Shown in pieces: positions 49,590-59,673 of a stretch of DNA of 64,000 nt. Made by a program: the position numbers and the translations under genes. Source of the DNA: Anadara kagoshimensis (taxonomy: Eukaryota > Mollusca > Bivalvia > Arcoida > Arcidae); NCBI GenBank assembly GCA_021292105.1, contig CM037874.1:24850583-24914582 (forward strand), in the 5' to 3' direction. How positions within the stretch are numbered: the stretch's first letter is position 1; every line of letters begins with the position of its first letter. The notes below the pieces were generated by a model that was not told the origin of the DNA, made no database searches, and saw only the letters and a list, made by a program, of their open reading frames with translations.

Positions 49590-52320
49590 GTAACTGACGT
49601 GAAAGTATCCAAGATATTCTAAGTTTTCAATTTGTATTATTTTAATGATTGTCAACATACAATATTAAAAAGAATTACATTAACAGATTAAGTCTGTATT
49701 TTATTGATTGGGTTTGTCAGCATACCTGTAACTATTGTGACATTAACTTAATGTTATTATGAATTTTGTGTAATTCATGGTATTTGAGATTAATGCTAAT
49801 GTTGTCAGTCAAAACCATAGTGAACATATAAAATCTGATGCTAGAGTTGTAAAATTATCAGACACATTTGTGTGGAAATGTACATTTTTCTATATTAGAA
49901 TATTTAATTTTATACATCATTTACAAACAAGTAAAATACATGTATTATCTAAGAAAGAAAGCAAACAAAACAAAAATGCACTTCTTTTTACAAACTCTAT
50001 ATGTATAAGCTCGGACATTATCAATATATACATTTTCACACCATATACATGTTCATTTCATAATACACATTTGAACTGTAATAGCACCGACAACAATTAA
50101 CAAACAAAATTGCCCTCACAATTTAGTTTTATAGATTTTTCAATGTATATAGGATTATGTATATAAATATTAACCCAATATAATAATAAGTTGGAAACTT
50201 TTTTCAGATTATTCCATTTTGTAACAAGGGAGTTAAATAATGAACTTCAAGTACATACAATTAATTGGAAAGTCTTTATATTTGGCAGATTTTTCTTAGA
50301 AAAACCAATGTTTGTGGTTTTGGTCTAGGAAAATAGTGGGATTTTTCGAGAAGAGTGGTAGTATTTAATAAAATAAATCCAGATTAAGTTGATTAAGCTT
50401 TCAGTGACAAATAAACAGCCACAGGAAAATCACTATTGTTAAACATGTTGTAACTGAAATTGGATTCTATTTTAAAAGTGCCCCCCCCCCAAAAAAAAAG
50501 TTGGGAAATTCCCAACTATGTGCATGATAAAAAATGCATGAATAGCAAATGGCAAAATCTATTACACCCATAAATTGTTCCTGTTAAGTTTCATAAAGAC
50601 CTTCTTCATAATTCTTAAGAAAAGTGGCAGATAAAATGTTTGTAAAAGAAATGAAGCAAATCCTATATTTATCCCCGACCCCATCTTGTTTCGTGGAAAT
50701 AATAAAATTTGAGATAATACTGTTTGACTATTGTATACATATAATTGACTACCAGGTATCTCTGATTATAAAATATAACTTTTCATTATTTTTCACTATC
50801 ACACTACAATAATATCCAATAAAATGTAACAGAACACTGGCCACAAAACTTAATAAATTTAATTCTACACGGATCAATTTGAAAAAGGGCTATAACAAAA
50901 ATACTCTATGCTAGCTTTAACATACATGTATGACCCTTGTGCCCAGGCAACCTAATAAAACTGATAAACTAAAGAGCACTAAACATCACTGTGCTGGTAG
51001 TAAGACCTGATGTACATGTACTGTAAACCAACTTTTATTTGTGGATATTGACTATCGAGATTCTCTTGCCAAAAACATTTTCGACAATTATCTTTCACGA
51101 TACTGACTATAGCTAAATATTAGGTATAAATAATACCATTTTCAGAAAGAAGTTTGCGTTAATTAACTTTAGGGATTCTTTTGCCCACAGGAAACATTCA
51201 AGTTAAATGCACACAAAAAATTGGTTTACATTAAGCAAAATGCGATAAAACATGGAGCTCTACATATATATATACAACTTGTACCGCTGTGAGTTTTAGT
51301 TCTGCTCAGACTATATGTGGGAAAGTGAATTTTCCTTGCCGTTGACCTTTACTGGTTCAGCCGGTGTCAGTATAATGTGACTGGGGGAGTGGTATGCTTG
51401 TCTGTGGCATACTGACTCAGTGAGCTAGCTCCTTAAAGTTGCCCTGAGTGTGCGCTAGTACAAGGCAGACCATACAACACACTTGGACTTCACATGCATA
51501 CAAGAAATTGTTCATAGATTAATCCATAGAGATTAATAAAAAAGTTCTTTTTGCGAATAACTGGAAAATTGCTGATGCCACGTTAAGCATCATTCAACCA
51601 ACGAACAACCAAATCTTAACATTAGTGAAGAAATAAATAATAGGACTTTAAAATCTCATCAACATATTTAATTCTGTACCAGGATATAAAATGTTTGATA
51701 CAACTGAACGTCAGAGAACAAATATTACTGTCAATTACCTACGACAAAAGATGAATGCTTACATGACACCATTTGACACAATTTCTAATCAAACAAAATA
51801 TTTATATAACCTTAAAATCACAAATTCAAGCTGGTCACATGACGAGATATACAAGCTGGTCACATGACAAGATTTACAAGCTGGTCACATGACGAGATAT
51901 ACAAGCTGGTCACATGACAAGATTTACAAGCTGGTTAGTTACATGAGAAAATACACAAGCTGGACATTACAAGCTTTGCAGACCAAATTTATAAAATTTC
52001 AATTTATATATAATTTCCTTTAAAATTGTACAACATGTTGTCAGATTGATGTCTTGATGTTTAGCATCCAAATGTCAGTGCTTCCATGGGAACATTACAA
52101 CTCCATAAATGTTATGGACAATCACATGGTACATTGATGAAGCGCAGTGAATATTATCACTCATCGTCATTATTGAAACATATAACAAAAAACATTTGTA
52201 TCACAAAATCTTATGACCTTCTATGTCACTACCATACATGTATAAATCATAGCAAAGCATTAAATGTGAAACCATTCATAACAGGTTATGTTTGAGATGT
52301 AGATGCTTTCTGCTTTCTAG
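49590..52320. other. Non-coding DNA, duplicate of 33810-36777
   Basis: Includes the SINE duplicate (51280-51606) and the minisatellite duplicate (51829-51962). Divergence from unit 1 drops noticeably after about 50650. No gene is seen. Confidence 0.5.
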
Positions 52321-54168
52321 TGCCAAATTCGTGGAAAAAAGGAATAATAATTCCAATTTTTAAAGGAGGTAATAAAGATAAAACCTCACCCGACAGCTAC
52401 AGACCCGTATCGCTACTACCAACGATAGAAAAGTCTTTGAAAAACTGCTAGTGACTAGGATTGACAATAATATCACCGTAACAGGTACAACGCTTAGCCC
52501 TCAGCAGCAAGGATTTCAACGGGGATTGAGCTGTATAACCACCTCCTTCAATCTCCATGAAACCATTTACCACAATGTTGAATTAGGTAGTAAAGTCTAT
52601 GTAGCCTTTCTAGACACCAAAAAGGCTTTTGATACGGTGTGGAGAAAGGGACTTATGATAAAACTAAATAAAGTGGGAATTAAGGGTAAACTGTGGAGAT
52701 TGGTTGATGATCTCCACATAAATACAGTAAGTGCGGTTATCATAAATAGTGTCAAGTCTAAATGGTTTCCAACATATCAAGGTGTCAAACAAGGTGGTGT
52801 ACTATCCACATTTCTATATCTGGTATTCATAGATGATTTACTGAGGTTGCTAGAAAACAATCCCTGCGGGGCCTGTGTTGGTAATTCAAATAGCAACTGC
52901 CCATCTTTTGCTGACGATATAGCATGTATAAGTATTTCACCTAATGGTCTGCAAACCATGTTGGATATAGCACATAGTTACGCTACAAAATGGCGTTATA
53001 TTTATAATGTTAGTAAATCCAATATCCTTGTGACTCTAAATGTTCATATGACAAAATAAAGTTTCAGTGGAAGCTTGGGAATGATCCACTTCCTATAGCT
53101 ACACAATGTACTCATCTTGGTATCGAACTCAATACTTTTAATCGACCCAACCAACGTACCAGAGAAAGGTGTAATAGAGGACGGAAGTCGTACTTTGCTA
53201 TAGCTGGAATGGACAATAGTGACTTGAATCCTATAGTTTTAACTGACTTATACCGGAAAATTGTGTTACCGACTGTTTGTTATGGATATGAAGTATGGTC
53301 TGATATTAAAGAAAGTGACTATAACATTTTAAATACGTTCCAGCACTTTGTTGCTAAACACATTCAAAACTTCCCACAAAGAACCCGGTCAGATATATCT
53401 GAAAGTATGCTTGGACTATCCCGTATTCAAACTGAAATAGAAAAAAGGAAGCTATTCTTCTTACAAAAGCTCTGTGATTTAAATGGAGAAACACTGACTA
53501 AAAAAATATTTATATATCGATTGTACACATATTGCACCGAACCACGACTAACTCAATTTGGATTCATTCCTGATATTATAGAAATTCTCTTAAAATATCA
53601 GCTGCACCAGTACCTCCGTGGATTTATGATCACGCAGCATTTCCCCGACAAGAGGGCATGGAAGGCAACAGTCAATAAAACAATAGCTGAACATGAAGCT
53701 ACTAAATGGAGAGACAGGTTATCACAGAGTCCGGACTTTATACGTTTCGCCGAATTGCATCACAAAATTGCGTATGCTTCTATATGGTCATTACCATCTA
53801 CAAGTAGCCAGTTAAGACTTGTCCGATATATTGCCAAATTATGGGCACTACCTACTTGCTTAGTTAATAATACTTGTTCTTTGTGTGGCAACATTTACAC
53901 AGACTTATACGTCCATATAGCATGCTGTTGTGTTCTTTTAAGTGATCTGCGCAACAGTTTTTGGAACGATATTACAGATGTGTTTGGTGTCTCTCTTAAC
54001 GCAGAAATCAATAACATCAGCGATGAAAAACTGTACCAAACTCTCTTAGGCAACACACAATGGATGACCACCGAAATAGACCACAAGTGTTTTATGTTTC
54101 ACAGCTTTATCTATATACAAGCTGTATCTGCAGAATACTACAGACAGTTACAAGTTGACTCAGCATAG
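52321..54168 (+). pseudogene. Jockey-like LINE reverse transcriptase, unit 2
   Basis: Near-identical to 36778-38634. One A is lost near 52432 and 7 bp are missing near 53032, splitting it into three frames (52321-, 52451-53059, 53209-54168). It has GAA and TGG where unit 1 has stops, so the lesions in the two copies are independent. FADD and AFLDTKKAFDTVW are intact. 3' tail with AATAAAGT near 54380 followed by (TA)n. Confidence 0.8.
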
Positions 54169-54395
54169 TAACATTCAGAGGGTCCAAACACAAGTTTAGC
54201 CCAAACTAGACTGTCCTAACTATATATAGTATATATCTGTATGTATATATATATATATATGTGTATTACCTACTTTATATTGCATGTGTTTAATTAAGTT
54301 TACACACGTTTAAATATTTTTTTTATTTATTTGTAACATATAATTAATAATTATTTGTTAAAAATCTCTTATAGAGGAAATAAAGTTTGAATGAA

Positions 54396-54431
<36 letters not shown>

Positions 54432-54544
54432 CAAATATAGGGTACTCTTGAAATCCGGATTTCGTACATTTCGTTTTCCTAGTAATTTATTAACATCATG
54501 GAGTGACTTCCGACAGCACGTTACGGACCGATTAGCCCCTGTAA

Positions 54545-54845
54545 CACAGGCATTTGTTTCTATGAATGAAAAAAAAATCGAGAAATTACTATATAATAAC
54601 ACAAGGTGGTCATCTCTTTTTCAGGAGAATTACCACCAGTCCGCTTCAAACTGATTATTTCCATTTTTGCACGATAAAAATTCAAACAAACCTGGTACCG
54701 TTCGATTCAAAACACTTTTATCTTTACGGTAATACACATTTTTGTATCCCTCGATAACCCCTCGCTTGAATAATTGACATATTTCTCAGCTATTCCAACG
54801 ACTACGACAAATATCACACTTCCACTATATTCACTTCCGGTCCGC
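54545..54845 (+). repeat. Left terminal inverted repeat (301 bp)
   Basis: Exact reverse complement of 58048-58348 as far as read by eye, including an A9 run. A 63-codon frame in each TIR is identical, a by-product of the symmetry and probably not a gene. Confidence 0.85.
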
Positions 54846-54940
54846 TGCGCAGGGAATATGATGACCATATTTGATTGGTCGGTGAATAAATAGAATCACA
54901 AATCGAAAGTAGAAATTGTAAAACAGGTAAAACGACAAGA

Positions 54941-56744
54941 ATGCAAGACGATATTGTTCAAAAGGCGGTAAATGGCCATTCCTTGTTAATTTAGGCCAGA
55001 GTGGCACTGGAAAGAGTTTTGTTTGTAAAGAAATTGCCCGTAAACTTAAAGAAAAGTGTATAAATGTAAGGCTTACAGCCACTACAGGGATAGCATCCCT
55101 TAATATAGGGGGACAAACTGTTCATTCGTGGTGTGGTATTGGCGATGGTAGATATTCGAACGAAAATTTACTGGACAAAATTTCTAACAATGAACATTTT
55201 TTAATATATAAGAACAATATTTTAACAACAGACTGCTTAATCATTGATGAAATTTCTATGTTGTCAAAACGCTTATTCGAACAATTAGAATATATTTGCA
55301 GGAAAACAAGAAAAAGTGAGAAAATATTTGGGGGAATTCAGGTACTGGGGGTTGGTGATTTTTTTCAGTTAGCCCCAGTTCCTGACATCCTAAAGGATGA
55401 CCCAGGAGAATATTGTTTTGTCTCGGATATTTTTAAAACCTATTTTATTCATAAATTTGTATTAACTGATGTCATGCGTCAAAATCAGCCAGACTTTATT
55501 AAGGCTGTGAATGATGTGTCGAGAGGAAATTTACCTGATGACACTCTTAATTTAATTAAGCGCTTGAGTCGTCCTTTACCACCTGGCGAGGAACCTATCC
55601 ATCTATGTGCACGGAATTTTGATTGTTTTATTTTTAATGCTTGTAAATTAATGGAAATTGAAGGTGATGACCATGTGTTTCATTCAGTTGACGAGGGTGA
55701 TACAAACAAACTTGAGAGAATGCCTGTTCCTAAAACACTGCACCTTAAGATTGGCTGTTCTATTCTACTGCTAAAAAATTTATCTGACAAACTTGTCAAT
55801 GGGTTAAGAGGTACTGTGGTGAAAATTGACAAAACTAATAAAACTGTTGGTGTAAACTTCCAAAATAAAAACTTTGAAAGTACTTTATACACAGAGTTGA
55901 GAAAGGAAACATTTACTGTCTTCAGTACCACTGACAATAAAGTTGTAGCAACACGTAGACAATTGCCTCTGTGTTTGGCATTTGCCATTACAATCCATAA
56001 GTCTCAGGGGTTGACATTAAGTAGGTTAGAAGTTGATGCCAGTTGCATATTTGCAGCTGGTCAGTTTGGCGTGGCAATAGGTCGGGCAACAGAAAAAAAG
56101 GGTCTACGTATAATGGGCTTTAATCCATCTTGTGTCATAAAACACGAGAAAATTTTATATGACTTTTATGATGACTGTGTAAAGTGCCATAAGAATTTTT
56201 TTCAAGACACAACTTGTTGCAAAATTGACTTTGTTCCCAGTCAGACTGAAGAGAAAGCACATCCTGCAATTTCAATCTTTGAGGAGGGGGAGGAATTATC
56301 TGATTTTAGTGACACAGAAATTGAAGAAATTGATTTTTTGATGAGTAGTGATTCTGATGTTCTTGATCCAGAGGAACAGGTTCATAAAGTCATTAACATG
56401 AATGAAATCTGTAGTATTTTTCTGGAGAGAAAGTTTCGCCAAGAGAAAAACTGGTAAGTTCTTATTTTAAATCATTAACTGAAAACAGAATCAATACTGT
56501 GGAAACTTTTTCAAATAAACTTTTTCACAAATTCAGTGATATTTTTCAAGCAACATGTGGAAATGTTAAAACAGTGTCAACAGATTCAAAGATATGGACA
56601 GCATTCTGTACAGAACTATACAACTTTTCTGTATCTGCAGAATACACTGCTCTTGTTCACTTGATATCTGATGGTGAGCCCTCAGATATCTATTATGAAA
56701 TCTGTAGTAACATTTTTGATAAAGTGATTTTAGAGACCCATTAA
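54941..56744 (+). CDS. Pif1-like SF1 DNA helicase in the TIR element
   Basis: ATP-dependent 5'-to-3' DNA helicase family. In order: an N terminus (MQDDIVQKAVNGHSLLI) from the ATG at 54941, motif I GQSGTGKS (about 54991), TATTGIASLNIGG, motif II CLIIDEISML, motif III GVGDFFQLAPV, LPLCLAFAITIHKSQGLTL, and motif VI GVAIGRATEKKGL. The tail is acidic (EEGEELSDFSDTEIEE), then about 95 more residues. Two single-base frame breaks: near 54990 a T appears lost, and near 56450 an A appears lost. Both are in homopolymers. If these are errors, one frame of about 601 codons fills 54941-56744; as given, the unbroken core is 54931-56457. It starts 95 bp inside the left TIR. Possible roles: replication or repair of the element, or a captured host gene. 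Confidence 0.8.
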
Positions 56745-56898
56745 AAAATTAGTTATTTGTTGATTTCAATTGGGGATCACTAAATTTTTTTTCACAGAAT
56801 TCTGAATATGAAACTTTGACCACTAAAATGAAATTGTTACGACGTAAACGTTTAGCTACATAAGTACAGATATCTGCATTTGACTTTATTTAATCAAT
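56745..56898. other. Helicase 3' flank
   Basis: AT-rich; includes one TACAGATATCTGCATT palindrome of the kind arrayed at 57165-57310. The 12-bp TATTTAATCAAT at 56887-56898 is the left target duplication of the SINE that follows. Confidence 0.5.
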
Positions 56899-57142
56899 TA
56901 GGCCGCAGTGGCCGAGTGGTTAGGCAGGGCGCCAACAATCATGTGGTCTCTCAGCAATGAGGTCGCAGGTTCGAATCCGCACAGCGCGGCCTTATCTGAG
57001 AAAGGGTTTGTTCAGTTCCCTTACCGCAGGTCGGTGGTTCTACCTGGCGTCTCCTCGTGAAACCAGGGTCTTCCTCCACCATGGAAAACTGGACGCCTCG
57101 TATAAGTGAAATATTCTTGAGTAGGCGTAAAACACCTTACCC
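56899..57142 (+). repeat. tRNA-derived SINE (RUDI/V-SINE-like), nested
   Basis: The tRNA-Leu/Ser-like head has TGGCCGAGTGGTTAGGC (box A) and GGTTCGAATCC (box B). The body has GGTGGTTCTACCTGGCG and the tail ATAAGTGAAATATTCTTGAG then GTAAAACACC. Exact 12-bp repeats TATTTAATCAAT flank it (56887-56898, 57143-57154). The SINE jumped into the helicase element. Confidence 0.75.
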
Positions 57143-57164
57143 TATTTAATCAATGCATAAACAT

Positions 57165-57310
57165 GAAATATAGATATCTCTATTTCAAATACAGAAATCT
57201 ATATTTGAATTAGAGATATCTGTATTAAAGCATTAATTTTTGGAAAATGTAGATATCTGTATTTGAAAGAGATATCTTTATTTGAAATAAAGATATCTGT
57301 ATTTAAATGT
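57165..57310. repeat. GATATC palindromic repeats
   Basis: About seven copies of AGATATCT/TAGATATC-like palindromes separated by TATTTGAAAT-type spacers. They lie inside the helicase element, between the SINE and the right TIR; another copy is at 56867-56876. They could be protein-binding iterons or just a simple repeat. Confidence 0.6.
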
Positions 57311-58047
57311 AGATAACTCCATTTTTTGAATAAAAACCCATTTGGTCTGCCATAGAATTGCATATCAACTAAATATATATTGACAATCAAAAATTTCTCG
57401 ATAATTTTTTTTATTCATGAAACAAGTGCCTGTGAGAAATATGCACTCTCATGAACATATAGAACATAATAAACTTTGAACATTTTTTTTTTAATCTTTT
57501 TTTTTTTACTGCATAAATGTTGTGCCAGTCCATAAATCTGATCCCCCCCCCCCCCCCCCGTACAAATGTAGGTACCGTCATTTTTTTTTAACTCTATGCT
57601 GCATTCTCCATGTTTACAGAAACACAAATTTGACTAGGTACTAGTACCATAGAAAGCCTCATTTGGTACTATCTCCTTTATATATTTCCCCAAAACGTCA
57701 ATATAATTGGCTGTATTACAAATTGAGAGTTCTCTCATTATACTTACCAAAAAGTAATTGCAAAATTATTTCTGCATTCACTCATTTTGAAAAGTATCAA
57801 AATTGTCCGTTTTAAATTTCCCACCAAATGTCAATTTGATTTCATCGGGAGTTATCGTTCTTATTTGGAAACCCTCTTGACTTGTCATGGCGTACATGTT
57901 GAGAACATAAATATAGTCAAAATAATAAAACACAGATTTTAAATTAAGATATGTATTATTTTGTTTGTGTAAAAATATAAATGTTAAAACTGTTATACGT
58001 TTATATTTTTAAACAACTCATTTTATTTACTCAAAATAATATTAACT
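57311..58047. other. Right non-coding part of the helicase element
   Basis: No gene. Contains T9 runs and a C16 run at 57544-57559. Confidence 0.5.
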
Positions 58048-58348
58048 GCGGACCGGAAGTGAATATAGTGGAAGTGTGATATTTGTCGTAGTCGTTGGAA
58101 TAGCTGAGAAATATGTCAATTATTCAAGCGAGGGGTTATCGAGGGATACAAAAATGTGTATTACCGTAAAGATAAAAGTGTTTTGAATCGAACGGTACCA
58201 GGTTTGTTTGAATTTTTATCGTGCAAAAATGGAAATAATCAGTTTGAAGCGGACTGGTGGTAATTCTCCTGAAAAAGAGATGACCACCTTGTGTTATTAT
58301 ATAGTAATTTCTCGATTTTTTTTTCATTCATAGAAACAAATGCCTGTG
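58048..58348 (-). repeat. Right terminal inverted repeat (301 bp)
   Basis: Reverse complement of 54545-54845. The outer end TGCCTGTG abuts the 8-bp CCCTGTAA repeat at 58349-58356. Confidence 0.85.
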
Positions 58349-58356
58349 CCCTGTAA

Positions 58357-59042
58357 TGTTTTATTTCTTCTTTGAAAACTAATAGTAAGATTACCCCCGC
58401 TGAATCTATTTATATCATAATGTATAGACAATATGACTTCACATTTCTTGATAGGACAACTCCACTCCTAATTAAAACATGCTACATTTGAAATCAGAAC
58501 TTTTGCCGACCAGCCACACGATGTCGTGGTGTGTGTTGGTTTATACGTGTGTGTATTGTGCAGTGTATATATATGTATATGTGTGCATGTACACATGTAT
58601 ATGTGCATGCATTCATACTTTTGTATGTTTATGTCTTTTGGTATGGTGGTACACATGTATATACTTTTGTGTAAATATATCCACATGTTGCTTAATCTGT
58701 GTATATTAATGTATATATACTTTATATTATATCTTTAAAATTATGTATTTGTCTACATTTGTACTTGTATATGTGCATACTTATATACATGTAGGCATTT
58801 ATTTTATTTTATTTTTTTTTTTTTTGGAGGGGGGAGGAGAATGTGTATGTATATATTCTAAGGTTTTTATGGAGGTATACTTTAGGGTATATACATGAAT
58901 GTATATTTATATATCCCTGTGTTAATATTTTTGTATGTATGACAGGTGTAGGGATGTACATACATGTATATTTAGGTTAAATTTTTATTATTCTTTCCAG
59001 CCCAGTGCTTTTTTTGTTTTTGTAAGCAAGAAATAATCAGTA
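58357..59042. other. Simple-repeat-rich DNA, duplicate of 39014-39698
   Basis: The TATG/CATG-rich tract differs in length from unit 1 and has an extra GTGTGTGTATTGTGCAGTG block near 58545-58565. No gene is seen. Confidence 0.5.
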
Positions 59043-59256
59043 CAGTACAGACCTGCCAAGAGTTTAACACTGAGCTAACGAATTAGTGCCGAATCGGCAG
59101 CTCATCTCAGACTCTGTAGTAAGTTATATCTACAGCAGCCACCATATCTCTCGACAGCCTTTTAGTCACTAGCAATCTCTATCTCCGTCATTCGGTAGCC
59201 GAGTTTTTGACACCTATTCATTACCTCAGTGTTAAACTTTCGACAGGTCTGTACTG
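59043..59256. mobile_element. Tc1/mariner-type MITE, 214 bp
   Basis: Segmental duplicate of 39699-39912, with the same TA-flanked CAGTACAGACC ends. Confidence 0.7.
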
Positions 59257-59673
59257 TAGCTTAGTATAGGCTGTCAGCTATGTCACAGTTCTTTTTTTAT
59301 GGTAAACTGTCTTAAATTTTGGTTATTAATTGAACAGAAGTAGAAAATTCCCATGCTATTTTTATCTTTTTTTTCTTAATTATTAAATTCTATCTAACTT
59401 TGCCTTGCCACATCATTCAGTGGCATCTGCTTGCTTTGATAATATACAAAATCACATGAAAGTACAAATGAATTTTGTACTTTTTTATACATTGCAATCA
59501 CCTTTACACAAACACATGTCATACACTTTGTCAACCCCATTGACTTTCCTCATGATTTTTGTAACTAGTAAAAAAAATGTTTAATATCTTAAGAAGTGAA
59601 GTTTGTATTACTTCACCAGAATGCCTTGTTTGTGTTATAGACAAAAAATAAAAGTTATTGATTAAATCCAATC

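Larger units (their letters stand above)
54545..58348 (+). mobile_element. 3.8-kb long-TIR element carrying a Pif1-like helicase
   Basis: The ends are 301-bp inverted repeats (54545-54845, 58048-58348) that read as identical base for base, beginning CACAGGCATTTGTTTC. The 8-bp CCCTGTAA lies directly outside both (54537-54544, 58349-58356). Unit 1 has the empty site CTCTGTAA once, near 39006-39013. Between the TIRs are a Pif1-like helicase gene, a nested SINE and GATATC repeats, but no transposase, polymerase or integrase. The 8-bp duplication and long TIRs point to a hAT-, MULE- or Zisupton-like mobiliser acting in trans. Identical TIRs mean a recent insertion. Confidence 0.85.

Noticed and set aside
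56454-56488. 35-bp GT-AG intron in the helicase gene
   Set aside because: The donor looks good (CTG followed by GTAAGT), but splicing would create an immediate TGA, and the length is below the usual animal minimum. A one-base homopolymer loss explains the frame change better.
54566-58327. Identical 63-codon frames near both ends of the helicase element
   Set aside because: They are the same sequence seen twice because the TIRs are identical; there are no domain features.
54545-58348. Helitron or Maverick/Polinton as the identity of the Pif1 element
   Set aside because: Helitrons lack TIRs and target duplications and encode Rep fused to the helicase; no Rep motifs are seen. Polintons are much larger, with polymerase B, integrase and 6-bp duplications; none is present.
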